DNA of 52,619 nucleotides from a virus, in IMG/VR virus record IMGVR_UViG_3300007516_000025, positions 1 to 52,619 of that record, one strand, 5' to 3'. The translations under genes were made by a program, and so were the position numbers. Of this stretch, positions 15,466 through 26,300 are shown in pieces; the stretch's first letter is position 1, and each line of letters begins with the position of its first letter. A model generated the notes under the pieces. The model was not told the DNA's origin, searched no databases, and was given only the letters and a program-made list of their open reading frames with translations.

Positions 15466-16433
15466 AAACAGTAGAAGAAACCTCACAAATTTATGTAAAT
15501 AATTTATTAGATCTATATTGTAGAGTATTTCTCCTAAAAGAAAATATGCATCTGCTCGGCACACTTGGTCAATATGGGTCTAAAATTTCATCTGAATTTA
15601 TTGTTGATAATATATTATCAACAATAGAGCCAACAATAATAAGTGTTTTTTCAGAACTTAATAAGAATATCAAAGAATATTTATTGAGGAATTTTCTTCA
15701 TATTGTCAATAATATAAAAGCACTAAACAGCAACATAAGTCCAATAAATATTTCTGATGTTGAAATTGATATGAATCACGTTGACTTCGAACAGCAAAAA
15801 TTTAAAAATACATATAATATTGAAAAATACATTATAGTGGAAGACACTGATATTAACGACGAAAACTTCCAAAACAGACAATATTTTTATAAAAACAAAG
15901 TAAACTCATCAATATTCTATTATTATGTTGAGAACTTTCTCGACGGACAGTATAAAAAATATTTTAAATCAATAAAGATGGGGGCGAGACTAAATTTTAT
16001 AATTAAAGAAGAAGATTTCAAGGGGAAGTTTTTAATCGAAGATTTAAAACAAGAAACAAGTAATTATAGAGAAAAAAACTGGATTTTGTTTCATAATAAT
16101 TTTACAGATTTTATTTTTTCTATAGAATTGTCAAAAACAGAATCTGTAAATCTTGCGACTGATTTAAATTCTGACGAATTACTGGGGCAGTTTATAAATG
16201 CTAACTCATATGAAATTTATGACGAAAGAGTCAATACTATATTAATGACATCTAATCAAATAATTTCTGAAACTTCTTCGTCTGATGTTTCAGAAATTAT
16301 TTCTTATATTAAAAATGATATAAATAACCAAACTATCAAAAATGTTCTTGAAGAGAATAAAGATTTTAATTCTTTGTGTTCTGATATTTTGGCATTAATT
16401 AAAAAATACCAAAATTATAAAGAATTAAATTAA
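15462..16433 (+). CDS. Hypothetical baseplate-region protein
   Basis: Function not recognised. 323 residues, helical N-terminal half and mixed C-terminal half, no signal or membrane segment. The 4-base overlaps with both the 13192 gene and the gp25 gene place it in one translational unit with baseplate genes. It holds the longest loop-free palindrome of the window (15599-15626) and a 16-bp inverted repeat (16258-16302). Confidence 0.7.
   Translation: MKTVEETSQIYVNNLLDLYCRVFLLKENMHLLGTLGQYGSKISSEFIVDNILSTIEPTIISVFSELNKNIKEYLLRNFLHIVNNIKALNSNISPINISDVEIDMNHVDFEQQKFKNTYNIEKYIIVEDTDINDENFQNRQYFYKNKVNSSIFYYYVENFLDGQYKKYFKSIKMGARLNFIIKEEDFKGKFLIEDLKQETSNYREKNWILFHNNFTDFIFSIELSKTESVNLATDLNSDELLGQFINANSYEIYDERVNTILMTSNQIISETSSSDVSEIISYIKNDINNQTIKNVLEENKDFNSLCSDILALIKKYQNYKELN
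15599..15626. repeat. 28-bp perfect palindrome inside a gene
   Basis: Two 14-base arms (TATTGTTGATAATA and TATTATCAACAATA) are exact reverse complements with no loop. The site is coding (IVDNILSTIE), 137 bases into the 15462 gene. As DNA it is a complete dyad and a potential cruciform. Confidence 0.95.
16258..16302. repeat. Perfect inverted repeat, 16-bp arms, 13-base loop
   Basis: AAATAATTTCTGAAAC (16258-16273) pairs with GTTTCAGAAATTATTT (16287-16302). It is in the 3' part of the 15462 gene, about 130 bases before the gp25 start. Confidence 0.95.
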
Positions 16434-16801
16434 TGCCAATACCAATAGATACAAAACTTCCCCTAAATATTAACACCAAAGATGGGTTTTATAGTTCCAA
16501 TACAGATATAAGGGATTCAGTAAAACAAAGTCTTAAGATGTTGTTTCTTACATCAAAAGGGGAAAGAATTCGTGATATTGATTTCGGTATTGGTGTACAC
16601 AAATTTTTATTTGAAATAGAGCAAATACTTGAGTTTAATGATGATTTGTCTTCTGAAATTCGCCGGCAAATAAGTAAATATATGCCGTACATTAAAATAA
16701 TTGACCTATCCGTTAAAACACAGGAAGAAAAGTTTAATATAAAATTGTTTTACAATATATCTAATATGAATATATCAGATAGTTTAACTTTAGAGGTATA
16801 A
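16433..16801 (+). CDS. 25: Baseplate wedge subunit gp25
   Basis: 122 residues, the usual size of T4 gp25/GPW proteins. Characteristic features are the central DIRDSVKQSLKMLFLTSKGER followed by IRDIDFGIGVHKFLFE, where the LLTxxGER and P/DFG-type elements form the family core, and the C-terminal beta strands (FNIKLFYNIS). The protein joins the wedge core and helps attach the wedge to the tube/sheath base. It is directly followed by the gp6 homologue, as is common in contractile-tail clusters. Confidence 0.9.
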   Translation: MPIPIDTKLPLNINTKDGFYSSNTDIRDSVKQSLKMLFLTSKGERIRDIDFGIGVHKFLFEIEQILEFNDDLSSEIRRQISKYMPYIKIIDLSVKTQEEKFNIKLFYNISNMNISDSLTLEV

Positions 16802-16802
16802 T

Positions 16803-18575
16803 ATGACACAAAAAAAAGCACTTTCACTCACAGATAAAGATTTTGACTCAATCAGGCAAGCCTGTCTGTTTTATGCAAAAAAATATTATCCTGATTCATA
16901 TAAAAACCTTTCATCGACTTCATTCGGTTCTATGATTTTTGATATATTTTCTGATATTGGTGATAACTTGTCATATTATATTGATTATAATACTAATGAA
17001 TCCTTATTAGAAAACGCTGTAGAATTTAGAAACATTGAAAAAATTTCTAAACAAATGGGATTAAAATTTACAGGAAGTCACGCAACGTACTCAACTATTG
17101 ATATTTTTGTGTTGATTCCTGCTTCAGCTAATCGCTTACCGAATAATGGATTATTACCCATTATTCGAAAGGGTAGCACTGTTAGTTCCGACGGAGCCTC
17201 TGTATTTACCATAAATGAGGATATCGATTTTACCAATGGTGAAATAAGTTTTGCTGTATCGGATGTTGACAGCAATGGGTATCCAACATCATTTGCTGTT
17301 AAAAAGAGTGGTCAAATTGTGTCTGGGGAATCTGTTCAGAAAAAATATGATATTGGCTCTATTGAAGGGTTTGTTAAAATTCCAATTTTAGATTCAAATT
17401 TTATACATGTTGAATCCGTTTTTGATTCTAGTGGTAATGAGTATCATCAAGTGGATAGTTTATCTCAGTCAATCATTCAACAGAAAGTCCCTAATTCCAA
17501 CATAAACTCTTCCAGTGATCCAAAGTTTTTCTTGAAAAACCAATACGTTTCAAGAAAATTTATTGTTGATAAATCTGGCGATATTTATTTTATTATATTT
17601 GGTAATGGTAAAGAGGATACAATTAGCGATTCTTCTGAACTACTGTTGGATTTGTATGGCAGAGAACAGAACAAAAGCAGTTATTTTGACCCATTAAAAC
17701 TTGTTACAAACAATACAATGGGGATTTCTCCTGCAAACACTACAGTTACTGTCTCTTACAGAACTTCTGGTGGCAATAACTCAAATGTAAGTATTGGCTC
17801 TATCAACAAGGTAAACAATGTTTTAATAGACTTTGATAGTTCCGTGACAGAATTACAAAGAAGAGCTGTTACCTCTTCAGTTGAAGTCACTAACCCCGAG
17901 CAGATCAGTGGTTCTAGAGATATTAAGTTTTCAGAAGAAATGAAATATTTAGCTTATGGATCATACGGATCTCAAAATAGAGCCGTTACTAGAAGTGATT
18001 ATGAATTTATTTGTTATAACATGAACCCAGAATTTGGCAGTGTAAAAAGAGCAAGCGCACTTATTGACAATTCATCATTCAATAAAATGATAAATATTTA
18101 TGTAATTTCTGAGGATTTAAGCACCTCGAACCTTATGCTCACAAGTAAAAGCATAAAAAATAATTTAAAAAATCATATTATGAAATATAATATGATGAAC
18201 GATACAATCAATATTGTAGATTCAAAAGTAGTCAATTTAAAAATTGAATTTAATGCTCTTGTTGTTCAAAATAAAAGTAAATTTGATATTTTACAAGAGT
18301 GCTATATGGAATTAAAAAAATTGTATGTAATAAAACACCAAATTGGAGAACCGTTAATTATATCAGATATTTATAAGGTATTAAATGATTTACCAAACGT
18401 AATAGATATCACAAATGTAATAATTAAATCTGTTGTTGGGAGTAATTATAATTACAATTCATTTGATATTGATGAAAATTTAACATCAGATGAAAATATA
18501 CTCATGTGCCCAGAAGATACAATATTTGAAATTAAATACCTTGATAAAGATATTAAAGGCATTATAATACAATAA
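16803..18575 (+). CDS. 6: Baseplate wedge subunit gp6 (baseplate J-like)
   Basis: 590 residues, close to T4 gp6 (660). The N-terminal FDSIRQACLFYAKKYYPDSY, SFGSMIFDIFSDIGDNLSYYIDYNTNESLLENA and RNIEKISKQMGLK match the conserved dimerisation start of gp6 proteins. ITRSDYEFICYNMNPEFGSVKRASA and the final strands also fit baseplate J-like proteins. Gp6 forms the ring of wedge dimers. It starts one base after gp25. Three inverted repeats with 10-11 bp arms lie inside (17140, 17527 and 18172). Confidence 0.9.
   Translation: MTQKKALSLTDKDFDSIRQACLFYAKKYYPDSYKNLSSTSFGSMIFDIFSDIGDNLSYYIDYNTNESLLENAVEFRNIEKISKQMGLKFTGSHATYSTIDIFVLIPASANRLPNNGLLPIIRKGSTVSSDGASVFTINEDIDFTNGEISFAVSDVDSNGYPTSFAVKKSGQIVSGESVQKKYDIGSIEGFVKIPILDSNFIHVESVFDSSGNEYHQVDSLSQSIIQQKVPNSNINSSSDPKFFLKNQYVSRKFIVDKSGDIYFIIFGNGKEDTISDSSELLLDLYGREQNKSSYFDPLKLVTNNTMGISPANTTVTVSYRTSGGNNSNVSIGSINKVNNVLIDFDSSVTELQRRAVTSSVEVTNPEQISGSRDIKFSEEMKYLAYGSYGSQNRAVTRSDYEFICYNMNPEFGSVKRASALIDNSSFNKMINIYVISEDLSTSNLMLTSKSIKNNLKNHIMKYNMMNDTINIVDSKVVNLKIEFNALVVQNKSKFDILQECYMELKKLYVIKHQIGEPLIISDIYKVLNDLPNVIDITNVIIKSVVGSNYNYNSFDIDENLTSDENILMCPEDTIFEIKYLDKDIKGIIIQ
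17140..17167. repeat. Perfect inverted repeat, 10-bp arms, 8-base loop
   Basis: CGAATAATGG (17140-17149) pairs with CCATTATTCG (17158-17167), inside the gp6 gene (PNNGLLPIIR). Confidence 0.88.
17527..17558. repeat. Perfect inverted repeat, 11-bp arms, 10-base loop
   Basis: TTTTCTTGAAA (17527-17537) pairs with TTTCAAGAAAA (17548-17558), inside the gp6 gene. Confidence 0.88.
18172..18196. repeat. Perfect inverted repeat, 10-bp arms, 5-base loop
   Basis: ATCATATTAT (18172-18181), loop GAAAT, ATAATATGAT (18187-18196), inside the gp6 gene. All arms are AT-rich apart from one G-C pair, so it is weaker evidence than the GC-containing ones. Confidence 0.8.
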
Positions 18576-18584
18576 GGATTCACA

Positions 18585-19943
18585 ATGTCAATTAAAAGAA
18601 TTTATGCATCAAAAGATTGTAGTATCTCGGATGTTTTAGTAAATAACAAAAGAATTCAGGATTCAAACGATGGAGCTTCAGACTCTTTGCAAGTTTTTTC
18701 TATATATGGAAGACCTCGTTCGGGTGTTTTTGAAGATACAGAAAAGAGCAGAATTCTTATTCATTTTGATATGGATGAATTTATTGATTTCAACAGTGAG
18801 CAGGTTTTAGATAATGATCCGAAATATTATCTAAAATTATTTGATGTAAAACATCACCAAACAACACCTTCTAACTTCACTGTTGTTGTCAATCCACTAA
18901 ATTCAGAGTTCTATGAAGGAGTTGGTCTTGATCAAGATAATTTTACAGATAAATCAGAGTCAAATTGGAATGATAGATTTTCCGGGGCATCTTGGGTATT
19001 GCCGGGTGGGGACTATAATTCTTTGTATGAATATACTCAGACTTTTTCTCATGAAAGTCAAAATTTATCAATAGATATTACCGAACTAGTTGAACTTTGG
19101 TTGTCTGATGCTCTTACAAATAACGGTATTATTATAAGAATTTCAGAAGATGAAGAAGAGTCTACAGAATCGTTTTTCAAAAAGAAATTTTCATCAAGGA
19201 CAAGTGAATATTTTTTCTCTCAACCAATTATAGAAAGAGTTGATCATGTTTCCACACTTAACTCTAGTGAAAAGTTTTCATTAAGATCAAGTGATTCTGT
19301 GGTTCATGATAATGTTATTACGTTTGAAAATAAATATTTCGATAATTTCCTTGATGTAGATTCAACAAATAACATTGTGGTCAACTTTTATACAGATAAT
19401 TTAAAGCAAGATCTCTTATTTTCTAAAGTTGGAAGCAGAATCGTTCAAGGATTTTATTCCACTTCGTTTTCAACAGATACAGAATACGGATTTTTATATA
19501 TAGATTGGGTATCTCTAGATACCACAAAATTATTTAAATCACAAACCATAGAAATTTTCGATTATTTAAGTTATTACTCAAGTGAAAAAATTAAAATAAA
19601 TATTCAGAATTTTAAAAAATCATATAATACTTTTGAAAAAATTAAATTTAATTTATTTACGAAATGCTTAACAAATAAACAAAACTATTATACAAAATTT
19701 ATCGAAGAAGATGATAATATTATATTAAATAATATGAGATTTAAACTTAGAAGAGTCGTTGACGGTTTAATTATTTTTGATTATGATCACGAAAATAATT
19801 CAACAAAATTAAATTGGGATTCAAATGGCAATTGGTTCAAATTAGATATTTCTCTGCTTGAACCAAATTATATGTATGAGCTATCATTTAAAAACTATAA
19901 CTCTGAACTCGGTGAAAAATTTAAATTTAAGGCGACAAAATAA
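18585..19943 (+). CDS. Virion/baseplate protein with DNRLRE-like domain
   Basis: Residues 1-200 follow the DNRLRE-type beta-sandwich pattern: a start like YASKDCSISDVLVNN, then GASDSLQVFSIYGR, SRILIHFDMDEF, and later LSIDITELVELWLSDALTNNGIIIRIS. Such domains occur in extracellular proteins and in structural proteins of large phages. The C-terminal half is another beta-rich region. The place directly after gp6 and before two giant structural proteins suggests a peripheral baseplate component. The stop overlaps the start of the next gene by one base. Confidence 0.65.
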   Translation: MSIKRIYASKDCSISDVLVNNKRIQDSNDGASDSLQVFSIYGRPRSGVFEDTEKSRILIHFDMDEFIDFNSEQVLDNDPKYYLKLFDVKHHQTTPSNFTVVVNPLNSEFYEGVGLDQDNFTDKSESNWNDRFSGASWVLPGGDYNSLYEYTQTFSHESQNLSIDITELVELWLSDALTNNGIIIRISEDEEESTESFFKKKFSSRTSEYFFSQPIIERVDHVSTLNSSEKFSLRSSDSVVHDNVITFENKYFDNFLDVDSTNNIVVNFYTDNLKQDLLFSKVGSRIVQGFYSTSFSTDTEYGFLYIDWVSLDTTKLFKSQTIEIFDYLSYYSSEKIKINIQNFKKSYNTFEKIKFNLFTKCLTNKQNYYTKFIEEDDNIILNNMRFKLRRVVDGLIIFDYDHENNSTKLNWDSNGNWFKLDISLLEPNYMYELSFKNYNSELGEKFKFKATK

Positions 19944-22900
19944 TGTCTTTAAAAGATTTATTTAATAAAAAAGAAGTTGTTAATAATGTTGTAGAAGAAT
20001 TTTCTGAAATATATTCTTCTAATGAAATCAATACAGCAAATTCAATTATAAAACACAAAATATTACCAAATATTAATTTTAAAAACCCTGCTAATTTTGT
20101 TAAGTTTGGGTTTGCTGAAGAATATTATAAAAATTCTTTTAACTATATATTAGATTCTTTTCCATATGATGGAAGTAGAGAGCAAGAAATTGGGTGGCTC
20201 AATAATGCAACTTATTTGGATAAATTTATATTTAATGAAGTTCACACTAGATTTGTAGGTAGTCTATCGTTCGATGAACGTTCTGAATATAGTTTAATAC
20301 CAAGTGATCATATTGAAGGATTGTATTATAAATCAGCCACTCCAAATTACATAAAAATATATGGTGGATTAAATAAAAGTTTAGCGTATTCAGAATTTTC
20401 TGATAGCAGAATAAAGATAAACTATAAAGATGGTTTCACGTTTTCTTTTTATTATAAGTCGGAAGAAAGACCCCTTAATGATGGGGGTCTTCCATCTATC
20501 GACCGTGCCGACAAAGTAATATTTAACCTTGTCAATTCTGATAATAATATACCTTTAGAAAATAGAATTAATTTCATCGTAAAAGAATATTATTTTATCC
20601 AAAGTCCTCTACCAAGCGAATATCGACTAGAATATATATTCACAATAGAAAACAGTGAAGTAAAAAGAGGTTATTTACCTATTTCCCTAGACGACTGGAA
20701 TCATTATTCTTATACAATTGAATATGTAGATACACAATTTATTATTAAAACTTTTAAAAATGGCTTGAGAGTCAAAACGGATTATCAAAACTTTTCTAAT
20801 GATATGAATATTAGCGATAATTATGATTGTTATATTACTGGCACTATTGGTTGTTTATCCATCAATGATGGATATGTCGAAGAATATGGTTATGGTCAAT
20901 TATATGGAGCAAAAACTGACGAATTCAAAATTTACTCAAGATTAATTGATGAAGTAGAAATGAATAGTTCTTATAATTCTAGAGATTATTCTACATTAAA
21001 TAATACCAATAATAATAATAAATTATCATTATATTTTAAGTTTAATGAAGGTATAATTGGTGATGATATAAATGATTCAATTGTATTAGATTATTCAGGT
21101 AGAAAATCTAATTGTAAAATTGAAAATTATAGAAACAATAAATCTTTAGAATCTGGCTTGGTTTCAATGGGATTTATTGAATTTCAGGAACCTTGTTTAA
21201 ATCCCAATAACCAAAGCACTATTGAAGACATTAGTAAATATATATTAATTGGCAAAGTGTATGATTCTCAAAATTCATATACTCTTTTTAATACGTTTCC
21301 GAATTGGATACAAGAAGAGGATGAATTAACTTCAGATCATCTATTCTATTTGTGTCAAATACTTGCATCTCAACTAGATGAGATATATATGCAAATTAAG
21401 AATATGAATAAAATATCTAGTTTGCAATATAATAATACAGGCACGGAAAGTGAAGAAATATTATCCATTATGATTAACAGCTATGGATTGGATATTAAAG
21501 ACATTTTATCAAGTGTTTCGTTTGATGAATGGAATATGATTAAAAATGATGAATTCACATATGGTGCAACGATACAAAAGATTAAATCTGTATTGTATCG
21601 TAACTTATATAATAACTTAATTGATATTAATAAATCAAAAGGCACAAAAGAAAGCCTCCGAATGTTATTCAGAACGTTAGGGGTTCAAGATAATTTATAT
21701 AGTATTAATTTATATACCGACAATGATATCAACAAGGTCGAAGATTCGTTTGAAGTTGAAAACATAGAAAAAAAATATATAAACTTCAATAAACATGTAT
21801 TTGCTACATTTACTCCTGATGTAACTCACTATATTACGGGTAGTAACATAAGTACGGTCACACCAACATCAAATGATGATTATGGTATATCATATACATT
21901 TGAAACTAATTTCAAATTTCCGTATACTTTTTCTGAATACGACAAGCAGTATTCATACTATCCACAATCATTTTTAACATCATCTGTCTTTGGTTTTAAT
22001 TCACTTTTGGATGCTGGTAATTCATTAGAAACCGGCTCTTTAAGTGTCAACTTTGGAGTAAGTAGAGAAAATAGATATTCTGAATATGGTAGATTATTAT
22101 TGTACTCATCTTCATCGCTGGGCGAATCGTCTATATCATCTGACTTGATGAAGCTCTACAATGGCTCTAGATGGCAGTTTACGGCCACTCTCAGCCCGTC
22201 GGTACCTCTTTTGATATCAGCCATCGACTATGAAGTAACAGCCCCCTACAAGTGTACCCTGACAGCTATAAATGTAGACGAAATGTTTGACGATGTCATA
22301 TTATCGACAGATATCTCTATTAAATCATTTTGCGAAAATAAAACATTTTATGTAGGTGCAAAAAGAGAGAACACAAGTGGGAATATTTTAACAGCCTCTA
22401 TAGGTAAAATATATAATTTTAGAGGTTGGATGGGAGAACATGAATATAGTGACATCCATTCACGTTCGAAAAATATAAGTAACTTTGGAACGAACACCCC
22501 AAGTCGCAATATGTCTTTTGGTACATTTTTCTCTGGTTCTTACGTTCCGAACTTTGATAGCTTAATCTTTAATTGGGATTTTGAAAATGTAACTACAAGC
22601 GACGATAGTGGACTTGTTATGGTGGAAGATTTTTCTAAACCATACTCATATACGAACACTCGAACTTACCCAAAATATTTTACTGAAAATCTTTGTAAAA
22701 TAAATCAAGGACATGGAATAGGATTCCCAGCTTTGGAAAATACGGTTTTTGGTGTTGAATCTTTATCTATTCAAAAAAATAATACAATTGATAATATTTC
22801 TATCAATAACATTTCAATCATTGATAGTGATGATTTATTTTATAAAAGAATAACAAAACCTGTTGATAAGATTTTAACCGTAGAAAAAAATATTGCAGAT

Positions 22901-23359
22901 TCTATTAATAGAGAAATATTAAAATATTTCTCAAATATGCAACAATTATCGAATTGTTTTGGTTTTCCTTATGAAAAGTATAGAGAATCATATAAAGGAT
23001 TAGATAATATTAAGTTATTATTTTTCGAAAAAATGAATAATGATTTGATAGAGTATACTAGATTTTTAGATTTTTACAAATGGATAGATTTTTCAATGTT
23101 CTATTTAATTCAACAAATTATTCCGTTGTCGCTAGATAGCGGGCTTTATGGTAATTTTATTGAAAATCACGTATTAAAGAGAAATAAATTAAAATACCAT
23201 AAACTGTTTCAAAAAATTAATAAAAAAGAATTAAATAATGAATTTACTCTGTCATTACCTAATTTTTCAGAACTTAATTGGGATCAGACGAAAACAGGAC
23301 AATCACTAATTAATTTTGATTGGAACCCTTTAAATATTCCAAATAAAATAGGTCTATAA
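19943..23359 (+). CDS. Giant virion structural protein with LamG-like domain
   Basis: 1138 residues. Residues 140-340 look like a LamG/concanavalin fold: FTFSFYYKSEER, LDDWNHYSYTIEYVDTQFIIKTFKNG, then GAKTDEFKIYSRLIDEVEM. Another similar sandwich may lie around 640-860. The segment NLIDINKSKGTKESLRMLFRTLGVQ is of a type found in tail proteins of large phages. The likely place is the periphery of the baseplate, possibly binding a cell-surface glycan. About 22130-22300 has much higher G+C than the rest. It overlaps both neighbours by one base. Confidence 0.65.
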   Translation: MSLKDLFNKKEVVNNVVEEFSEIYSSNEINTANSIIKHKILPNINFKNPANFVKFGFAEEYYKNSFNYILDSFPYDGSREQEIGWLNNATYLDKFIFNEVHTRFVGSLSFDERSEYSLIPSDHIEGLYYKSATPNYIKIYGGLNKSLAYSEFSDSRIKINYKDGFTFSFYYKSEERPLNDGGLPSIDRADKVIFNLVNSDNNIPLENRINFIVKEYYFIQSPLPSEYRLEYIFTIENSEVKRGYLPISLDDWNHYSYTIEYVDTQFIIKTFKNGLRVKTDYQNFSNDMNISDNYDCYITGTIGCLSINDGYVEEYGYGQLYGAKTDEFKIYSRLIDEVEMNSSYNSRDYSTLNNTNNNNKLSLYFKFNEGIIGDDINDSIVLDYSGRKSNCKIENYRNNKSLESGLVSMGFIEFQEPCLNPNNQSTIEDISKYILIGKVYDSQNSYTLFNTFPNWIQEEDELTSDHLFYLCQILASQLDEIYMQIKNMNKISSLQYNNTGTESEEILSIMINSYGLDIKDILSSVSFDEWNMIKNDEFTYGATIQKIKSVLYRNLYNNLIDINKSKGTKESLRMLFRTLGVQDNLYSINLYTDNDINKVEDSFEVENIEKKYINFNKHVFATFTPDVTHYITGSNISTVTPTSNDDYGISYTFETNFKFPYTFSEYDKQYSYYPQSFLTSSVFGFNSLLDAGNSLETGSLSVNFGVSRENRYSEYGRLLLYSSSSLGESSISSDLMKLYNGSRWQFTATLSPSVPLLISAIDYEVTAPYKCTLTAINVDEMFDDVILSTDISIKSFCENKTFYVGAKRENTSGNILTASIGKIYNFRGWMGEHEYSDIHSRSKNISNFGTNTPSRNMSFGTFFSGSYVPNFDSLIFNWDFENVTTSDDSGLVMVEDFSKPYSYTNTRTYPKYFTENLCKINQGHGIGFPALENTVFGVESLSIQKNNTIDNISINNISIIDSDDLFYKRITKPVDKILTVEKNIADSINREILKYFSNMQQLSNCFGFPYEKYRESYKGLDNIKLLFFEKMNNDLIEYTRFLDFYKWIDFSMFYLIQQIIPLSLDSGLYGNFIENHVLKRNKLKYHKLFQKINKKELNNEFTLSLPNFSELNWDQTKTGQSLINFDWNPLNIPNKIGL
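20856..20874. repeat. Near loop-free inverted repeat, 9-bp arms, 1-base centre
   Basis: TATCCATCA, centre A, TGATGGATA. It lies within the LamG-like part of the 19943 gene (LSINDGYV). Confidence 0.85.
22911..22932. repeat. Inverted repeat, 10-bp arms, 2-base centre
   Basis: GAGAAATATT, AA, AATATTTCTC, in the 3' third of the 19943 gene (REILKYFSN). Confidence 0.85.
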
Positions 23360-26300
23360 TGATTAAAAAAGCACACACAGTTAAGGGATTCGTAGATGAT
23401 ATTGAAGTAATTACAGTTGAACCACTTTTAGAGACAAGTGGTAAACTAGAAAACATCAATACAATCAATGACGAATCTTTATATTTCGATATAAACAGAG
23501 AATTTTCCCCTGCGGAAAACCCAGAAGAAGAACCGTTATTTAACTCAAATAATACAGATTTTAATTTTCGGTATTTTCAACAGAACAAGTTAATGAACAA
23601 TTCCTCTGATTCTCAATTTTATGATGAGTTAAATCAGGTTTGGGTTCAAGAAATATTAAATACAGAACAAAAAATACTTGATTATAAAAATGATTTTAAT
23701 AATCAAATAGGTCAAATTAGTAAACCAGATGATGTGGAGTATTTTAATCAAATCGTAAATTCGAATCCGGTTAAAATGGGGCCTATTAAGAATTTTGGTG
23801 CATTAAAAAAAGATGGACTCACACCAATTCAGCGATATAATTTTAAAACAAATAATACGGTTGTGAAAATTATCAAAGATGAAAAATCAGGTGATTTTTA
23901 TATGTGTGGCACTTTTACTACTGTTAAAGGAGAAGCAATTTCTAAATTGTGTAAGGTTAATAAAAATGGAACAGTTGTTAACTTAAACATTAGTATACAT
24001 GGAGTAATTCTAGATATGGGTTTGCATGGTGATAATATTATCATCGTTGGGAAATTTACTGAAGTTAACGGTAATGATAGGGAAAATTTTGCCGTAATTA
24101 ACAAAAACACTTACGCCTTAACTGCTCATAAAATGGACACAAATAATGAAATTCATACAATTTCTATATATAATCAAAGAGGTTTCATTGTTGGTGCATT
24201 TACTGAAGTTGACAGTAATATTAGGAATAGGGTAGCATTTATAAATGTTGATGACTTTACGCTTAGATCAGACGTTCTAAACACAAATGATACTGTATTT
24301 GATTGTTTTATAGATCAAGCTCAAGACTTTTTATATCTTGCTGGAAAGTTTACTGACATTAATACACCAACACCAAATATTACTATATCTCCTACTCCCA
24401 CAGACGGAGGAACATATTATACTGTTGGAAATGTGTTGACTGTGACAGGTGGAGACGCAACTGTAACTGTCGTCTCAGCTATAACGACAGGGCCGATAAC
24501 TGGTTTTTACATAAACAATGGTGGTAATTTTTATGAAACTGGCGAAACCCTGACTGCTGGTAACGGTTCGTCTTTTACTGTTGATTCGGTGGATGGCATG
24601 GGTAGTATAACATCTTTAGGTATGATTAGCGGAGGTTCTGGGTTTGCTGGTGGTTGGAATATATATTCTCTAACATACACCGGTCCAGGATCCGGTGCGG
24701 ATGCTGAAATAGGTGCATATGGAGATGCCAGTGGTCAAATTACTGCTGTATCAATAAATTCACAACCTACAACATTCGGATATACTACAGGCGCTGGTAA
24801 AGCTACTACTGGTGGCTCTGGTTTTGGTGGTACAATTAATATTTTAACTTCCACATTACCAAATGCAACCTTGTATTATTGCGCAAGAGTGACGTTAGCA
24901 ACAATGTTAGTAGATTATTCTTGGATACCGCAATTTAATAATTTTGTTTATAATATATGTGATAATGGTGTGTCTTTTTTTTCTGCATCTGGAGATTTTA
25001 CCACTATAAATTCAAACAATTGCGGTAAAACAGCCATTATTAAAAAAGGTGCATTTTCAACATATGTTAAAATTTCTGATAATGCTGCTAATTCTTTATA
25101 TTTTTATGATGATATCTCTTATTTTTCCGGTCGTACCCTTGATTCGGCTGGTAATGATAATAAGTTGTTTGTATCATATGATAATGGAACACAAGAGTTT
25201 ATAAATAATGATATATTTTTTAAAAGAATATCATATTCCGTTTTAACTACGGCAGGCAAAAGAATGGCCTTGTTTGTAGATGAAGAAAATATATTTCTAA
25301 ATTTTGTACATAATGAATTTGGTAATTTTCAAAATGTTGAACCTTTAATAAATCAAAAAGATTATGAAATTTATTCAATTGGAGACAATGCTTTAGTAAA
25401 ATCCTTAAATAACAAAGGTATTTATAGAGTTGGTAGTGAAGAATATTATGAAAAATATGTGGATCACTATGCAGGTTATGTCGATTTTGATATAGAAGAT
25501 AATTCCACTTTAAGATTTGATTTATTTAGACAATTATATAATAATAAAGAAATTAATCTTTATACCAATAAATCAAATCAAGATACAACCATTTTGAAAA
25601 CAATTGTTAAAAATAAAAATATCAAAAATGTTAAAGTTGTTCAAAAAGTGTTTCCTTTTGAACACGAGAATTTTTCCAATCATAGAGAAGATTTTATATT
25701 CGGAGATTGGAAAGATTATTTATTTGATAAATATGAAAAATATAGTTATATATTAGAAGGATTGACCGAATTTAATTATGATAATTATAGGTTAATGTCT
25801 GAAAATACACCCTATAAATATACGTCTTATAATCCTTTAGGTATAAAATCTAAATGGCCACTTGAAAGTATTTATATTAAAAAAGGAGTTGAGGCATATA
25901 ATTTTTATTTTGGCGAATTAACCTATAACGATACCGGGAGTCTTGATCAACAAATAAGAGATTTTGATTTCAATGTTCCTGTAAATTTATCGTTTGATGG
26001 ATTTTCTCTTTCGTATTCTGTAAACAAAATTTCTTCCGACGATCCATCTTTTTTTACAGATACTGCTGTTGTTGAGTTTAGTGATATTTTTCCGAAATCC
26101 AACTCTAAGCCATTTTTTAACTCTGAAGAAGAATTTTCTATATTTATGAAAAAGAAATATAGAAAATATTCTACTATTATGGAGTATAATTCATCTGAAC
26201 ATATAGATGAATTATTAAATAACGAACAAATAATTAATATTTTTACTTTAACCGGCTCTATTAACAATCAGTTAGATTTCAAAATTAATAAAATTGTCGA

